A stretch of DNA of 64,000 nt from Bacillus sp. PK3_68 (GTDB lineage: Bacteria > Bacillota > Bacilli > Bacillales > Domibacillaceae): positions 1,816,001 through 1,880,000 of the forward strand of contig NZ_NQYC01000001.1 of the NCBI RefSeq assembly GCF_003600835.1. Reading direction: 5' to 3'. The position numbers and the translations under genes were made by a program. The first letter of the stretch is position 1, and each line of letters opens with the position of its first letter. The notes below the pieces were generated by a model. That model saw only the letters and a list, made by a program, of their open reading frames with translations, did not search any database and had not been told where the DNA came from. Shown piece by piece: positions 8,176-17,832 of this stretch.

Positions 8176-9555
8176 ATGAAAAATTTAACGATTCGTGAAC
8201 TGAAAGCTCATTATCAAAACAAAGAATTCTCACCAGTTGAAGTCACTAATTATTACTTGAGGCGGATCGATCATAATCAAGACTTGAACACTTATATCAC
8301 AGTTTGTGCTGAACAGGCTTTAAAACAAGCGGAAATTTCAGAGAAAAAATTTTTAGCCAATGAATTAACAGGAATATTAGAAGGCATTCCCCTTTCTTAT
8401 AAAGATAACTTATACACGAAAGGGATTCGTACAACAAGCGGATCGAAAATCGAAGAAAATTTTATTCCGGATACCAATGCTGGCGCTTTCCAGATTCTCC
8501 AGCGGGAAGGAGCCGTCAATCTGGGCAAAACCAATATGCATGAGTATGCATTCGGCATTACATCGAATAATCCATTTTACGGACCGGTAAGGAACCCGTG
8601 GAATCGAGAATACACACCAGGCGGGTCCAGCGGTGGGTCTGGAGCAGCAGTTGCCGCCTCCTTATGTGCTGCCTCCATCGGCACGGATACGGGTGGATCT
8701 GTCCGTATTCCAGCGGCTTCTTGCGGTGTGATCGGTTTGAAGCCTACATACCATCTCGTTGATGCGACTGGCGTGAAGAATATTTCATGGTCAATCGATC
8801 ATGTCGGGCCATTGACCAAAAACGTGGATGATTTAGCCATTATGATGGAAGCCTTAACAGGTCTTTCTTATTCAGAAAATCTACAGGAGGACATTCGTGG
8901 CCTCCGTGTCGGCGTGCCGTCCAATTACTTTAACGAGTATATAGATAAAGAAAGCCTGTCTCTCTACAAACAGGCCCTTAATAATTTAGCAAGCCTCGGA
9001 GCTGTGCTGATTGACATTGAGGTGCCATTTACAGCTGAAGATCTTGCTTTAGTGTTCACTCTTGCCATTTCCGAAGCAGGATTCGTACATGAAAATAGTT
9101 TGCATCATGCGATTGACCAATTCGGCCCTGATGTTCGTGCAGCTCTGGAGGCAAGCCGATCCTTCTCTGCGTTGGATTATATTAAAGCAATCAAACGAAA
9201 GGCAGATATTACAGAGCAATTTGAACAGCTATTCGAACAAATTGATGTATTAGCGACACCAACACTGCCGGATACTGCCCAAAAAATTGGTGTAGAAGAA
9301 TTTGAAATCGCCGGCAGAAGGGAACCGATCTTTGATGCGATGATCCGTTATGCGTCTGTCTTTAATTTAACCGGACAGCCTGCTCTATCTATTCCGAGCG
9401 GCTTGACAGAAAAAGGACTTCCCGTAGGATTACAGCTAGCAGCTGCAACGTTCAATGAACAGACGCTGATCCGTGCGGGCTATGCTTATGAGCAAAGCTT
9501 CCTCAAAGAGTTTTATAAAAAAAGAGAAGCGCTAGGAGAATCTCTGAAGAACTAA
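8176..9555 (+). CDS. Amidase signature family amidohydrolase
   Basis: A 459-residue amidase signature enzyme, GatA-like in length and order. The Ser-cisSer-Lys triad is visible: Lys76 in PLSYKDN, cis-Ser151 in TPGGSSGGSG and the nucleophile Ser175 in DTGGSVR. AAGGGGGAGGA precedes the ATG. It is monocistronic, without gatB or gatC beside it, so it is not the tRNA-dependent amidotransferase subunit and probably hydrolyses a small or aryl amide. It converges on the acyl-CoA ligase gene through a shared terminator. Confidence 0.88.
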   Translation: MKNLTIRELKAHYQNKEFSPVEVTNYYLRRIDHNQDLNTYITVCAEQALKQAEISEKKFLANELTGILEGIPLSYKDNLYTKGIRTTSGSKIEENFIPDTNAGAFQILQREGAVNLGKTNMHEYAFGITSNNPFYGPVRNPWNREYTPGGSSGGSGAAVAASLCAASIGTDTGGSVRIPAASCGVIGLKPTYHLVDATGVKNISWSIDHVGPLTKNVDDLAIMMEALTGLSYSENLQEDIRGLRVGVPSNYFNEYIDKESLSLYKQALNNLASLGAVLIDIEVPFTAEDLALVFTLAISEAGFVHENSLHHAIDQFGPDVRAALEASRSFSALDYIKAIKRKADITEQFEQLFEQIDVLATPTLPDTAQKIGVEEFEIAGRREPIFDAMIRYASVFNLTGQPALSIPSGLTEKGLPVGLQLAAATFNEQTLIRAGYAYEQSFLKEFYKKREALGESLKN

Positions 9556-9559
9556 TGGC

Positions 9560-9593
9560 AAAGAGCTTGGACCACTAATGGTCCAAGCTCTTT
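9560..9593. terminator. Bidirectional intrinsic terminator
   Basis: AAAGAGCTTGGACCA (9560-9574) pairs perfectly with TGGTCCAAGCTCTTT (9579-9593) around a 4-nt loop, between the convergent amidase and CoA ligase genes. Confidence 0.9.
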
Positions 9594-9596
9594 CTA

Positions 9597-11189
9597 TTAA
9601 TTAACGAAGCGGCCGGATGTGCCTGCAGAGCTCCAATACTCATTTCGCAAATGAACCTTTTGAATTTTCCCAGATGCTGTTTTGGGCAGCTCTTCTACGA
9701 ATGACACCCCAGTGATTGCTTTAAAATGAGCGAGCCGGCTTCTCGAAAAATCAATTAACTCTTGTTCTGTTATATTCGAAGAAGGACGCTTTACCACAAA
9801 AGCGTGTGGTGTTTCTCCCCATTTCTCGTGGGGAGCGGCTACAACAGCTGCTTCTAAAACATCACTATGCTCGTACAATACTCCCTCTACCTCAATAGAA
9901 GAAATATTTTCACCGCCGCTAATAATGACGTCTTTCTTTCTATCAACGATATCGACGTTCCCATACTTATCTACCGTCGCCATGTCTCCCGTGTATAACC
10001 AGCCATCGCGGATGGCTTCCATCGTAGCCTGTTCATTTTTCCAATATCCTTTCATCACGCCATTGCTGCGGACAATTAATTCACCGATCGCTTGTCCATC
10101 ATGGGGCACCTCTTCTCCAAACTCATCTACAACGCGCACCTCATTGCCGATCATCGCGAAACCGGCTTTTGCTTTCATTCGGTATCTTTCCTTTAAAGGC
10201 AATCCGTCACACTGAGGCCGAATCGCTGAATAGGTGCTGAGCGGGGAGGATTCTGTCATTCCGTATACTTGCAGAAACTCCCAACCAAGCTCTTCTTCCA
10301 CACGGGCAACAAAAGCTGGCGGCGGTGCAGATCCAGCGAGGACAACACGTAATTTTTGCTTGATATGCGGTTTGTATTCTTCATTGTATTGCAGCAAACT
10401 GTTCAAGACTGTTGGAGCCATATGCATCACGGTTACATGATGATCGGCAACTGCTTCAAAAATGGTTTTCGGATCTGTTTTCTTCAAGCAAATATGGGTA
10501 GCGCCATTAGCTGTATAATAAAACGGCGCTCCCCATCCATTTACGTGGAACATTGGCAAAACATGCAGATAAATGTCTCTGTCTGACACGCGGATTGCAT
10601 GCATGGAAGACATCGCATGCAGGTAATTGTTGCGATGGGTGAGCATCACTCCTTTAGGGTTGCCTGTTGTTCCGCTCGTATACAACAGACTGGCGAGGTC
10701 ATCCTCCTCGACATCGGCTCTTTCGAAAGCAGTTTCGGAAAACCGTGCAAGCCATTCATTGTAGTCAGTCTCCTGACACCCCTTGCTCTTATCATGCACA
10801 ATAATTTTTTCAACAGTTGTCAACTTTTCTTTTACCGGTTCAATGAGCGAATAAAGATCATCATCTACAAAAAGCACTCTAGCTTCACTATGATTAAGGA
10901 TAAATATATAATCTTCTGGTTTAAGACGAATATTGAGCGGTACCATGACTGCCCCCAGCTGGAATACTCCATAAAATCCCTCCAGCATTTCTAGCGAGTT
11001 GGGAGCAAGATAGGCTACTCTGTCCCCTTTTTTGACGCCCTCTGCTCTTAAGCCACGTGATAAGCGCTGAACTCTTGCAAACAATTCTTTATAAGTGAGC
11101 GAATCTGTTGGAGTGATGACAGCTGTTTTTTCTCCATAATAAGTAACAGCCCGATCAAGAAATTGCGTAACTATAAGCGGTACATTCAT
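9597..11189 (-). CDS. Acyl-CoA synthetase (AMP-forming)
   Basis: A 530-residue member of the ANL adenylate-forming superfamily. It shows the P-loop LLYTSGTTGNPKGVML, YGMTESS, the YTGDM aspartate and the C-terminal catalytic lysine region PKTASGKIQK. It should activate a carboxylic acid with ATP and CoA; medium or long fatty acids and aromatic acids are the usual substrates. ATG 11189 is chosen because the AGGGG site abuts the earlier in-frame ATG 11198. It is followed by the terminator shared with the amidase. It may feed acids from the neighbouring aldehyde-oxidising cluster into beta-oxidation, but a spacer with a terminator separates the two. Confidence 0.88.
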   Translation of the reverse strand: MNVPLIVTQFLDRAVTYYGEKTAVITPTDSLTYKELFARVQRLSRGLRAEGVKKGDRVAYLAPNSLEMLEGFYGVFQLGAVMVPLNIRLKPEDYIFILNHSEARVLFVDDDLYSLIEPVKEKLTTVEKIIVHDKSKGCQETDYNEWLARFSETAFERADVEEDDLASLLYTSGTTGNPKGVMLTHRNNYLHAMSSMHAIRVSDRDIYLHVLPMFHVNGWGAPFYYTANGATHICLKKTDPKTIFEAVADHHVTVMHMAPTVLNSLLQYNEEYKPHIKQKLRVVLAGSAPPPAFVARVEEELGWEFLQVYGMTESSPLSTYSAIRPQCDGLPLKERYRMKAKAGFAMIGNEVRVVDEFGEEVPHDGQAIGELIVRSNGVMKGYWKNEQATMEAIRDGWLYTGDMATVDKYGNVDIVDRKKDVIISGGENISSIEVEGVLYEHSDVLEAAVVAAPHEKWGETPHAFVVKRPSSNITEQELIDFSRSRLAHFKAITGVSFVEELPKTASGKIQKVHLRNEYWSSAGTSGRFVN

Positions 11190-11318
11190 TTCTCTCATCC
11201 CCTGGTCATGTATTTGTCCCTTCTTCTTTATCTTAATTGATTTTTCAGAAAATTAAAATCAATAACTGTTCACCTTGTTCCTATGAACTTACGCCTTTCA
11301 TATAAAAGCAAAAAATAA

Positions 11319-11336
11319 CGCGGGTTTTCCCCCGCG
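11319..11336 (-). terminator. Intrinsic terminator of the catabolic cluster
   Basis: CGCGGG and CCCGCG arms with a 6-nt loop, followed in the minus direction by a TTATTTTTTG tract. It lies 20 nt past the stop of the ferredoxin-NADP reductase gene and marks the likely 3' end of the minus-strand cluster. Confidence 0.8.
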
Positions 11337-11355
11337 CTATAAATACATATCTTTA

Positions 11356-12381
11356 TTAACTTAAAACCTTCTGAGTGTTTTTCTCTGTTTCGCCCATTAT
11401 ACTTGTGCTGTGTAACGGCTGTACTTTCGCTTTTGGATCAATGTATACTTTCGCGTTGCTGACAGCCGTCGGCGCTTCGCCGAAGCCGCTCGCAATCAGC
11501 TTCACCTTTCCTTCATACGTACAAATATCTCCCGCTGCGTAAATCCCCGGGATGTTTGTTTCCATCCGAGAATTGACGACGATGCTGTTCTTCTCAATGT
11601 CTAGTCCCCAGTTTTTAATGGGACCGAGGGAAGAAACAAATCCGTAAGTAACGACGACATCATCGACCTCGATCACCTCTTGCTGTTCCCCTTTCACTTC
11701 CTGGAGAATGACCTGTTCGATTCTCTCTTCCCCAACAAGTTCAGTCGGCACAAATGGCGTTTTGATATTGACTGAAGAATTCTTCATCGTTTCCACACTG
11801 TGCTCGTGGGCACGGAATTTATCGCGGCGGTGGGCAATGGTCACCTGCTCGGCGATCGGCTCCAGCATCAGCGCCCAGTCCACCGCCGAGTCGCCGCCAC
11901 CGAAGACCTGTACTTTCTTTCCGGCAAACTGGTTCAGGTCGTTGATAAAATAGTGAAGGTTCTTTCCTTCGTATTTTTCCGAGCCGGCAAGCTCCAGCTT
12001 TCTCGGCTGGAACGCCCCGTTTCCCGCTGTAATAATCACTGTTTTCGTATAGTGCGTACCCGCGTTCGTTGTCAGCTTGAACGTACCATCTTCCTGCTTT
12101 TCCAGTCCTTCGACTGCTTCTTCGAGGCAGACGGTCGGATCAAACTGATTCATTTGCTCTTTTAAATTATCGACAAGCTCCTGAGCTCTCACCTTAGGAA
12201 AGCCGGCTACGTCATAAATGTATTTTTCCGGGTAAAGGGCCGACAGCTGGCCGCCTAGCTGCGGCAAGCTTTCAATGATCTTGCAAGACATCTGTCTCAT
12301 CCCCGCATAGAAAGCGGTGAATAATCCTACTGGCCCTCCCCCGATAATTGTGATGTCATACATTTTATTACCTTGGTCCAT
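11356..12381 (-). CDS. Ferredoxin-NADP reductase, TrxR-like (YumC type)
   Basis: A 341-residue FAD- and NADP-binding protein. It has the FAD dinucleotide motif [16 protein letters not shown] at the N-terminus and the NADPH motif [11 protein letters not shown] near residue 160. The CxxC redox pair of thioredoxin reductase is absent, which is the hallmark of the bacterial thioredoxin reductase-like ferredoxin/flavodoxin-NADP reductases such as B. subtilis YumC. It lies 43 nt after the Rieske oxygenase gene in the same direction and is the obvious electron donor for it, through a ferredoxin encoded elsewhere. GGAGG precedes ATG 12381. Confidence 0.88.
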   Translation of the reverse strand: MDQGNKMYDITIIGGGPVGLFTAFYAGMRQMSCKIIESLPQLGGQLSALYPEKYIYDVAGFPKVRAQELVDNLKEQMNQFDPTVCLEEAVEGLEKQEDGTFKLTTNAGTHYTKTVIITAGNGAFQPRKLELAGSEKYEGKNLHYFINDLNQFAGKKVQVFGGGDSAVDWALMLEPIAEQVTIAHRRDKFRAHEHSVETMKNSSVNIKTPFVPTELVGEERIEQVILQEVKGEQQEVIEVDDVVVTYGFVSSLGPIKNWGLDIEKNSIVVNSRMETNIPGIYAAGDICTYEGKVKLIASGFGEAPTAVSNAKVYIDPKAKVQPLHSTSIMGETEKNTQKVLS

Positions 12382-12424
12382 ATGTTCTTATCCTCCGATT
12401 TAATCAATCTCAACTATTAGTCGA

Positions 12425-13462
12425 TTATTCGCTCTTCAAGGCTGCGTCAACAAGTTGATGAAAATATTCCTCCGCATTTTCAGTTGGAGAAAAGATTCCG
12501 TTTGCAAATGCTTTGGAGCCCAAGCCTTTCTGTAGCTCTTCCACTAGTTCAAAGTCTTCCAGCCTTACTTGATCCACAAATTTGAAATATTCTTCTTTCT
12601 CTGCTGTAGCCGTTTCATCAATTGAATAATCCCGGTAGATTCCAAGTGAAGTGCCTTCATCCAAAGGAACAACTTGAATCGTGTTAACATTGCCATCTCC
12701 CGGATAGACATTGATCATCATATTCGGCCAGATCCAGTAAAAGCGAGCAAGCTCACTTTCGTCAGCACCTTTACTGGCTGCCATATATTGATGAGTAAAT
12801 TTATCGTGTGCCGTTGTACAGAAATTCGATAAGTCGTAGGACTTAGCAAATCCCGGGTGAGCGATGGCACAGTGATCGCACTCAAGATAATTGTCAACAA
12901 CGGCCTTCCAGTTTGCCTTTACAACACGGCGTGTTTCTCTAATCAGCTTCACTGAATCAAAGAAGGAGAACTTCGCCATCTCTCCTAAAAACTCTTGATA
13001 AGCTTCTGACATCGATGGTGCTTGCTCATCCAAATTAACGAAAACTAAGGAATGATGTACCTCCAAACGAACTGACTTCATACAGCTGTGTGCTCCCAGC
13101 TCAGTTGTTTTAAAGTTAGGTGCTCGGTTGACACTCCCATCTAATTTAAATGTCCAGCCGTGATACTTACATTGCAATATTTTTTTGTTGCCCTGATCCT
13201 TCTGCTCCACTTTCATTCCACGGTGTGGACAAATATTATAAAAAGCACGCAATTCACCATCTTTATCATGTGTTACAATGATTGGCTCTCCCGCCACATC
13301 CATCGTCAGAAAGTCACCCGGCTTTGCCAGCTGGCTCGCATGACCAATGAAAATCCAATTCTTAGAAAATATCTTTTCTCTTTCTTCTTTGAACACCGCT
13401 GGATCCACATAACGTGAATAAGGTTGTGTAGAATTAAACTCTAATTTTTCTGTTGCTGTCAT
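12425..13462 (-). CDS. Rieske oxygenase alpha subunit
   Basis: A 345-residue Rieske non-haem iron oxygenase. The [2Fe-2S] ligands are Cys78/His80 (NICPHRG) and Cys98/His101 (CKYHGW). The mononuclear iron region NYLECDHCAIAH gives two His, with a Glu as the bridging acid where ring-hydroxylating dioxygenases usually have Asp. A Glu at this place is a feature of the quaternary-amine branch (carnitine and glycine betaine monooxygenases), so an N-methylated or amino-acid-like substrate is more likely than an aromatic ring. No beta subunit is present. ATG 13462 follows AGAGGGG. It lies between an aldehyde dehydrogenase and a ferredoxin-NADP reductase gene. Confidence 0.87.
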   Translation of the reverse strand: MTATEKLEFNSTQPYSRYVDPAVFKEEREKIFSKNWIFIGHASQLAKPGDFLTMDVAGEPIIVTHDKDGELRAFYNICPHRGMKVEQKDQGNKKILQCKYHGWTFKLDGSVNRAPNFKTTELGAHSCMKSVRLEVHHSLVFVNLDEQAPSMSEAYQEFLGEMAKFSFFDSVKLIRETRRVVKANWKAVVDNYLECDHCAIAHPGFAKSYDLSNFCTTAHDKFTHQYMAASKGADESELARFYWIWPNMMINVYPGDGNVNTIQVVPLDEGTSLGIYRDYSIDETATAEKEEYFKFVDQVRLEDFELVEELQKGLGSKAFANGIFSPTENAEEYFHQLVDAALKSE

Positions 13463-13518
13463 AATAAAGGCCCCTCTCATCATTTATAATCAATTAAAAT
13501 GTTTATTTCTCTTGCGGA

Positions 13519-14961
13519 CTACATACGATCCATATAAACTGTCTTTACTTCGGTATAAAATTCAATCGCACTTTTCCCTTGCTCACGGCTTCCGGTGCTT
13601 GAGTTTTTGTTGCCGCCAAACGGCAATTGCGGTTCGGTTCCGGCCGTTTCAGAATTCACGTGTACCAGCCCCACCTCGGCGTCTTCAACAAAGCGCTGTG
13701 CTAGTGTTAAATTATTTGTACAGATTGCCGCACTCAAGCCATATTCAGTATCATTGGCCATTTCTACTGCTTCTTCGTAATTTTTCACTTTAAACAAAGC
13801 GATGACCGGTCCAAAAATCTCTTCACGGGCAATGCGGGCATCTTGCGGAACGTTTTCAAATACGGTCGGCTGAACATAGAAGCCGTTCTGTAACTCCTCT
13901 TCAGCCGGGATTTCTCCCCCACATAAAAGTGAAGCTTCTGCTTTCCCCGCTTCAATCATTTCCATGACTCCATCGCGCTGTGCTTTTGACACAGCAGGCC
14001 CGATATAATTTGTTTCATCGAGAGGATCGCCGATTTTTAACTGTTTTGTTCGCTCGATAAGACGATCACGGAACGCTTCATAAATTCCTTCTTCCACAAT
14101 GACCCGGCTCGTTGCTGTACACTTTTGTCCTGTCGATTTAAAAGCACCGCCCACAGCAATTTCGACCGCTCTCTCTAGATCAGCATCTTCTAAAACAATA
14201 AGCGGGTTTTTTCCGCCCATTTCCATCTGTACTTTCTTTCCGCTTTCAATAGCTTGCCTTTGAATTTCCCGGCCCACCTGATTAGACCCAGTGAAAGAAA
14301 TAGCTTTTATAGCCGGATGCTTCACTAGTTCATTACCGATCACAGAACCTCTGCCAAACACACAGTTTACAACGCCCGCTGGAAGGCCAGCTTCATCGAA
14401 TGCTTTCATCACGTGGTAGACTGATTTTGGTGTCAAATCAGCTGGTTTAATAACTACTGTGTTTCCGTAAATGAGAGCCGGTGCCATTTTCCACACAGGA
14501 ATAGCAATTGGAAAGTTCCATGGTGTAATCAGCCCAACTGGCCCGAGCGGTGTGCGTGATGTGTATAAAAAGGTCTCTGCATTGGCTGAAGGAATGACCT
14601 GCCCTAGCGGCTGCTTTGCTTCTGCCGCGAAGTACTCAAGAATGCTGACTGCACGATTAGCCTCGCCCATTCCTTCCGTATATGTTTTTCCTTCTTCTTT
14701 TATAAGGTCCCGCCCTACTTCCTGTATATTGGCTTTTAAAATAGCGGCCGCTTTTTGCAAATAAGAAGCGCGTTGTTGAAACGAAAGCTTTTTCCAGGCA
14801 GGAAACGCCTCTTTTGCAGCAGCTGCTGCCTCATGTAAATCCGATGCTGCACTGGAAGGAAACTCCCCAAGCTTCTCTCCGTTATGCGGACTAAGATCTT
14901 CTCTATATTCTCCTGTAGATGGTTCTTTCCATTGACCATTAATGTAGTTTAAATAACGCAT
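13519..14961 (-). CDS. NAD(P)-dependent aldehyde dehydrogenase
   Basis: A 480-residue aldehyde dehydrogenase with the catalytic Glu in MEMGGKNP and catalytic Cys in GQKCTATSR. It has the TPWNFP and EIFGPV signatures. The sequence resembles the YcbD-like semialdehyde dehydrogenase branch (2,5-dioxovalerate and succinate semialdehyde type). ATG 14961 is chosen because GGGAGGAG lies 7 nt upstream, whereas ATG 14976 precedes that site. Its place before the Rieske oxygenase gene suggests that it oxidises the aldehyde released by the oxygenase or by the ThDP enzyme upstream. Confidence 0.88.
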   Translation of the reverse strand: MRYLNYINGQWKEPSTGEYREDLSPHNGEKLGEFPSSAASDLHEAAAAAKEAFPAWKKLSFQQRASYLQKAAAILKANIQEVGRDLIKEEGKTYTEGMGEANRAVSILEYFAAEAKQPLGQVIPSANAETFLYTSRTPLGPVGLITPWNFPIAIPVWKMAPALIYGNTVVIKPADLTPKSVYHVMKAFDEAGLPAGVVNCVFGRGSVIGNELVKHPAIKAISFTGSNQVGREIQRQAIESGKKVQMEMGGKNPLIVLEDADLERAVEIAVGGAFKSTGQKCTATSRVIVEEGIYEAFRDRLIERTKQLKIGDPLDETNYIGPAVSKAQRDGVMEMIEAGKAEASLLCGGEIPAEEELQNGFYVQPTVFENVPQDARIAREEIFGPVIALFKVKNYEEAVEMANDTEYGLSAAICTNNLTLAQRFVEDAEVGLVHVNSETAGTEPQLPFGGNKNSSTGSREQGKSAIEFYTEVKTVYMDRM

Positions 14962-15062
14962 GTGTTCTCCTCCCATAATCTATTTTTCTGCTGCTAAATT
15001 ATCATTCTTTTGAAAGGGACTCCTTTTATCATGAGGCTGAAGAGTCCCCTCACACCTGCTTT

Positions 15063-16496
15063 TTATGGAGCTAATTTATCAGGCTGTTCGGCTGTCGTTG
15101 TTAAGGCAGGTGCTTCCGCCTTTTTTCTCGTAAATTTGAAATAGTAGAAGAGATAACAAACAGCAACAAAGCCGAAGCCCCAATATAACGAAGTGCGCTG
15201 TGTCGGATCATAAGCAGTGAACACAAAAATACCTGTACACATGATCAGACAAAGAATCGGTACGAACGGGAAGAAAGGAACTTTAAACTTTAAATCCTCA
15301 ACCCTTCCACCTTCTCTAATGTATTGCTTGCGGAATCGATACTGGGCAAAAGCGATGGCCATCCAAGTAAGTACTCCTCCAACCCCGCTGATGGCAAGCA
15401 GCACCACAAACAATGTTTCTTCTGCTACTACACTAGTAAGCAAAGACAACAAGGCAAAAACAAGAGTGACAAGCAAAGCGTTCATCGGAACACCGCGGCG
15501 ATTAACCTTTCCAAATGCAGCCGGTGCCATTCCGGTTTGAGAAAGTGAGAAAAGGATTCTCGTACAAGCAAACAATCCTGTGTTTCCTACTGAAAGAACT
15601 GCTGTTAAGATAACAAAGTTCATAATGTCAGCCGCATAAGGAATGCCTGTCATTTCGAATACAGTAACGAAGGGACTTTCCAATACACCTGCTTCTTTCC
15701 ATGGAACAATGGCGGAAAGAACAAAAGTAGCAAGAACGTAGAAAAGCAATATGCGGATAACGATGCTCCGTATCGCCCGCGGAATGTTTTTCTCCGGTTC
15801 TTCTGTTTCCCCGGCTGCCACCCCCATGATTTCTGATCCTTGGAAGGCATACACAACTGTCATCATCGAAATAAATATGCCGGTAAATCCGGTAGGGAAT
15901 AATCCGTCACCGACAAAGTTAGTCAGGAATGGCGCAGGATTTCCTTCCATCGGGATAATCCCAAACATGGCAGCCCCGCCAATAACAATGAATAAAATAA
16001 CGGTAAGCACTTTAATTCCTGAGAACCAATATTCTGTTTCAGCAAAGCTTCTCGTTGTCAAAGCGTTGATACCAAATAAGAGTAAGGCAAAAACTGTACA
16101 CCATACCCACACGGGCGTATCAGGGAACCATCTGGACATGAGCAAACCTGCCGCTATAAACTCCAGACCGACGTAAAGGGCCCAACTCATCCAATACGTC
16201 CAGCCGATAACAAATCCGGTAGCCGGTCCGATAAACCGAGCAGCATGGGCTTGAAAAGAACCTGATACCGGCATGATGACTGATAATTCGCCGAGACAGA
16301 CCATTACTAGGTACATTAATAAACCACCGACTAAATAAGCTACGATGGCCCCTGCAGGGCCTGCTTCACCGATGGCATAACCCGATCCTAGAAAAAGACC
16401 AGTGCCAATGACCCCACCTAAGGAAAGCATAAATAAATGCCGGCTCTTCATCGAACGCTGTAATTCTTTTGGTTGGTTCCCTTGTTCTGTGTGCAT
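15063..16496 (-). CDS. Amino acid permease, APC/AAT family
   Basis: A 477-residue, 12-segment APC-superfamily permease. The N-terminal SLGGVIGTGLFLGSGYAIGEAGP is the AAT-family consensus, shared with GABA, S-methylmethionine and aromatic amino acid permeases. GGGGG lies 8 nt before the ATG. It sits between the aldehyde dehydrogenase and amino acid dehydrogenase-like genes, so it probably imports the amino acid or amine degraded by the cluster. The exact substrate is open. Confidence 0.87.
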   Translation of the reverse strand: MHTEQGNQPKELQRSMKSRHLFMLSLGGVIGTGLFLGSGYAIGEAGPAGAIVAYLVGGLLMYLVMVCLGELSVIMPVSGSFQAHAARFIGPATGFVIGWTYWMSWALYVGLEFIAAGLLMSRWFPDTPVWVWCTVFALLLFGINALTTRSFAETEYWFSGIKVLTVILFIVIGGAAMFGIIPMEGNPAPFLTNFVGDGLFPTGFTGIFISMMTVVYAFQGSEIMGVAAGETEEPEKNIPRAIRSIVIRILLFYVLATFVLSAIVPWKEAGVLESPFVTVFEMTGIPYAADIMNFVILTAVLSVGNTGLFACTRILFSLSQTGMAPAAFGKVNRRGVPMNALLVTLVFALLSLLTSVVAEETLFVVLLAISGVGGVLTWMAIAFAQYRFRKQYIREGGRVEDLKFKVPFFPFVPILCLIMCTGIFVFTAYDPTQRTSLYWGFGFVAVCYLFYYFKFTRKKAEAPALTTTAEQPDKLAP

Positions 16497-16587
16497 TATA
16501 TTCCCCCGTTTCTAACCGTTAGCGTGCTCCCACACTCTGGAAAACGAATCATTATTTTTAATATTTACATTATTCGGAAATTAACCT

Positions 16588-17766
16588 TCACTTCTGGACA
16601 GCTACTGTTTCGCTCGGCTCTTCATACTCTAATAAATCGCTAATCGTTGGTTTAAAAATTTCATAAGCCACTTCTCTTTGATATCTGTTTTGATTTTTTG
16701 CTTCCGTAAACAAGCGATTCGTATTTTTGCGGCACAGCTTTTCAATATCATCAATGACAGCTTGCGGATTTGGGTCAACGAGGCCAAAAATAACTGCATC
16801 GTAAAATCGGATTGCTCCCAGGTTGGCGACGAAGTCATTTACGATATCAATCCCTCTTTGCTTGACGATTTCGTCTCCCTCGGCAGAAATCGGAATGTTT
16901 GCCGCTTCGACAATCAGGCTTGCTTTTACATTTTCAGCATTAGATGCGTTGATAACATCTTCCAGAGCGGAAGGAATCAATATATCACAATCTACACTTA
17001 GCCATTCTGTATTCGGTCTTACAGCGTAGTTTGGCTCGAAATAAGCTTGATCCATTTCACCGTAAATGTTTTTATGGTCAATCAGCTTCTGGATATCCAA
17101 TCCTTCTTCACATGTTACTAGCAAATTTGCATCGGAAATTCCAACGACTTTATAGCCTAGCTGAGACATTTTCAACGCACAGCTTGCTCCTACACAGCCA
17201 AATCCCTGGATGACAACTTTTGCATCTTCTTTTCCATTTTTAAACTTCCAAGCTTCATCTGCGGAAAATGCCACACCATACCCCGTTACTACATCATTTA
17301 GAAGCAACCCGTCAATTCTTGTTCCTAATAGTTCATCAAAGTCCTTTATTCCTTGCAGAACATCTGGATTTCTCTTCATTGATTTTGTAAGAGGAATATC
17401 AATGCCGAATTCATTGAATACTTTAAGCACGTCTTCATATTTAGTGCCTAAATCACTTCCCAAAGATACACCGATATCAATATAAGGCATCATCGCAATC
17501 AAGAATCTTCTTAATACTGCATAGGCATCCGGTGCTTTGTAATCATAAGCAATGCCGGCTTTACAACCGCCCGTTGTTCCACATTCACAGGCTACATATT
17601 TATAAGCCATCGCTTCAGCTAATCTTTCAACCTCTTCTTTTGTTACCGTTGGATGCATTCTCGTACCGCCGCCGGTATAGCCTTTTACAAAATTATGGAC
17701 AACAAGCCATCCTTTTGCATCTGTTTCTGTATCATTCCACTCTACAACTAAATATGGTTTTGTCAT
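16588..17766 (-). CDS. Divergent Glu/Leu/Phe/Val dehydrogenase family protein
   Basis: A 392-residue protein with the two-domain fold of amino acid dehydrogenases. The substrate domain has YKYVACECGTTGGCKAGI, corresponding to the GGGKGG lysine region of glutamate dehydrogenase but with Cys and Ala replacing Gly. The nucleotide domain has GFGCVGASCA. These changes and the moderate length set it apart from housekeeping GDH. It should oxidatively deaminate an amino acid to a 2-oxo acid with NAD(P). It lies between a permease and a ThDP-dependent enzyme, which suggests deamination followed by decarboxylation. AGGGGG precedes the ATG. Confidence 0.8.
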   Translation of the reverse strand: MTKPYLVVEWNDTETDAKGWLVVHNFVKGYTGGGTRMHPTVTKEEVERLAEAMAYKYVACECGTTGGCKAGIAYDYKAPDAYAVLRRFLIAMMPYIDIGVSLGSDLGTKYEDVLKVFNEFGIDIPLTKSMKRNPDVLQGIKDFDELLGTRIDGLLLNDVVTGYGVAFSADEAWKFKNGKEDAKVVIQGFGCVGASCALKMSQLGYKVVGISDANLLVTCEEGLDIQKLIDHKNIYGEMDQAYFEPNYAVRPNTEWLSVDCDILIPSALEDVINASNAENVKASLIVEAANIPISAEGDEIVKQRGIDIVNDFVANLGAIRFYDAVIFGLVDPNPQAVIDDIEKLCRKNTNRLFTEAKNQNRYQREVAYEIFKPTISDLLEYEEPSETVAVQK

Positions 17767-17832
17767 TATGAAACCCCCTAAATGTCTTTTTAAAAAGTGA
17801 TAATCGTTTGAAAGGCAACGTTCCTGTTTGGA

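Noticed and set aside
8176-9555. gatA, aminoacyl-tRNA amidotransferase subunit A
   Set aside because: The amidase triad is present, but gatC and gatB are absent and the gene is monocistronic, so a free amidase is more likely.
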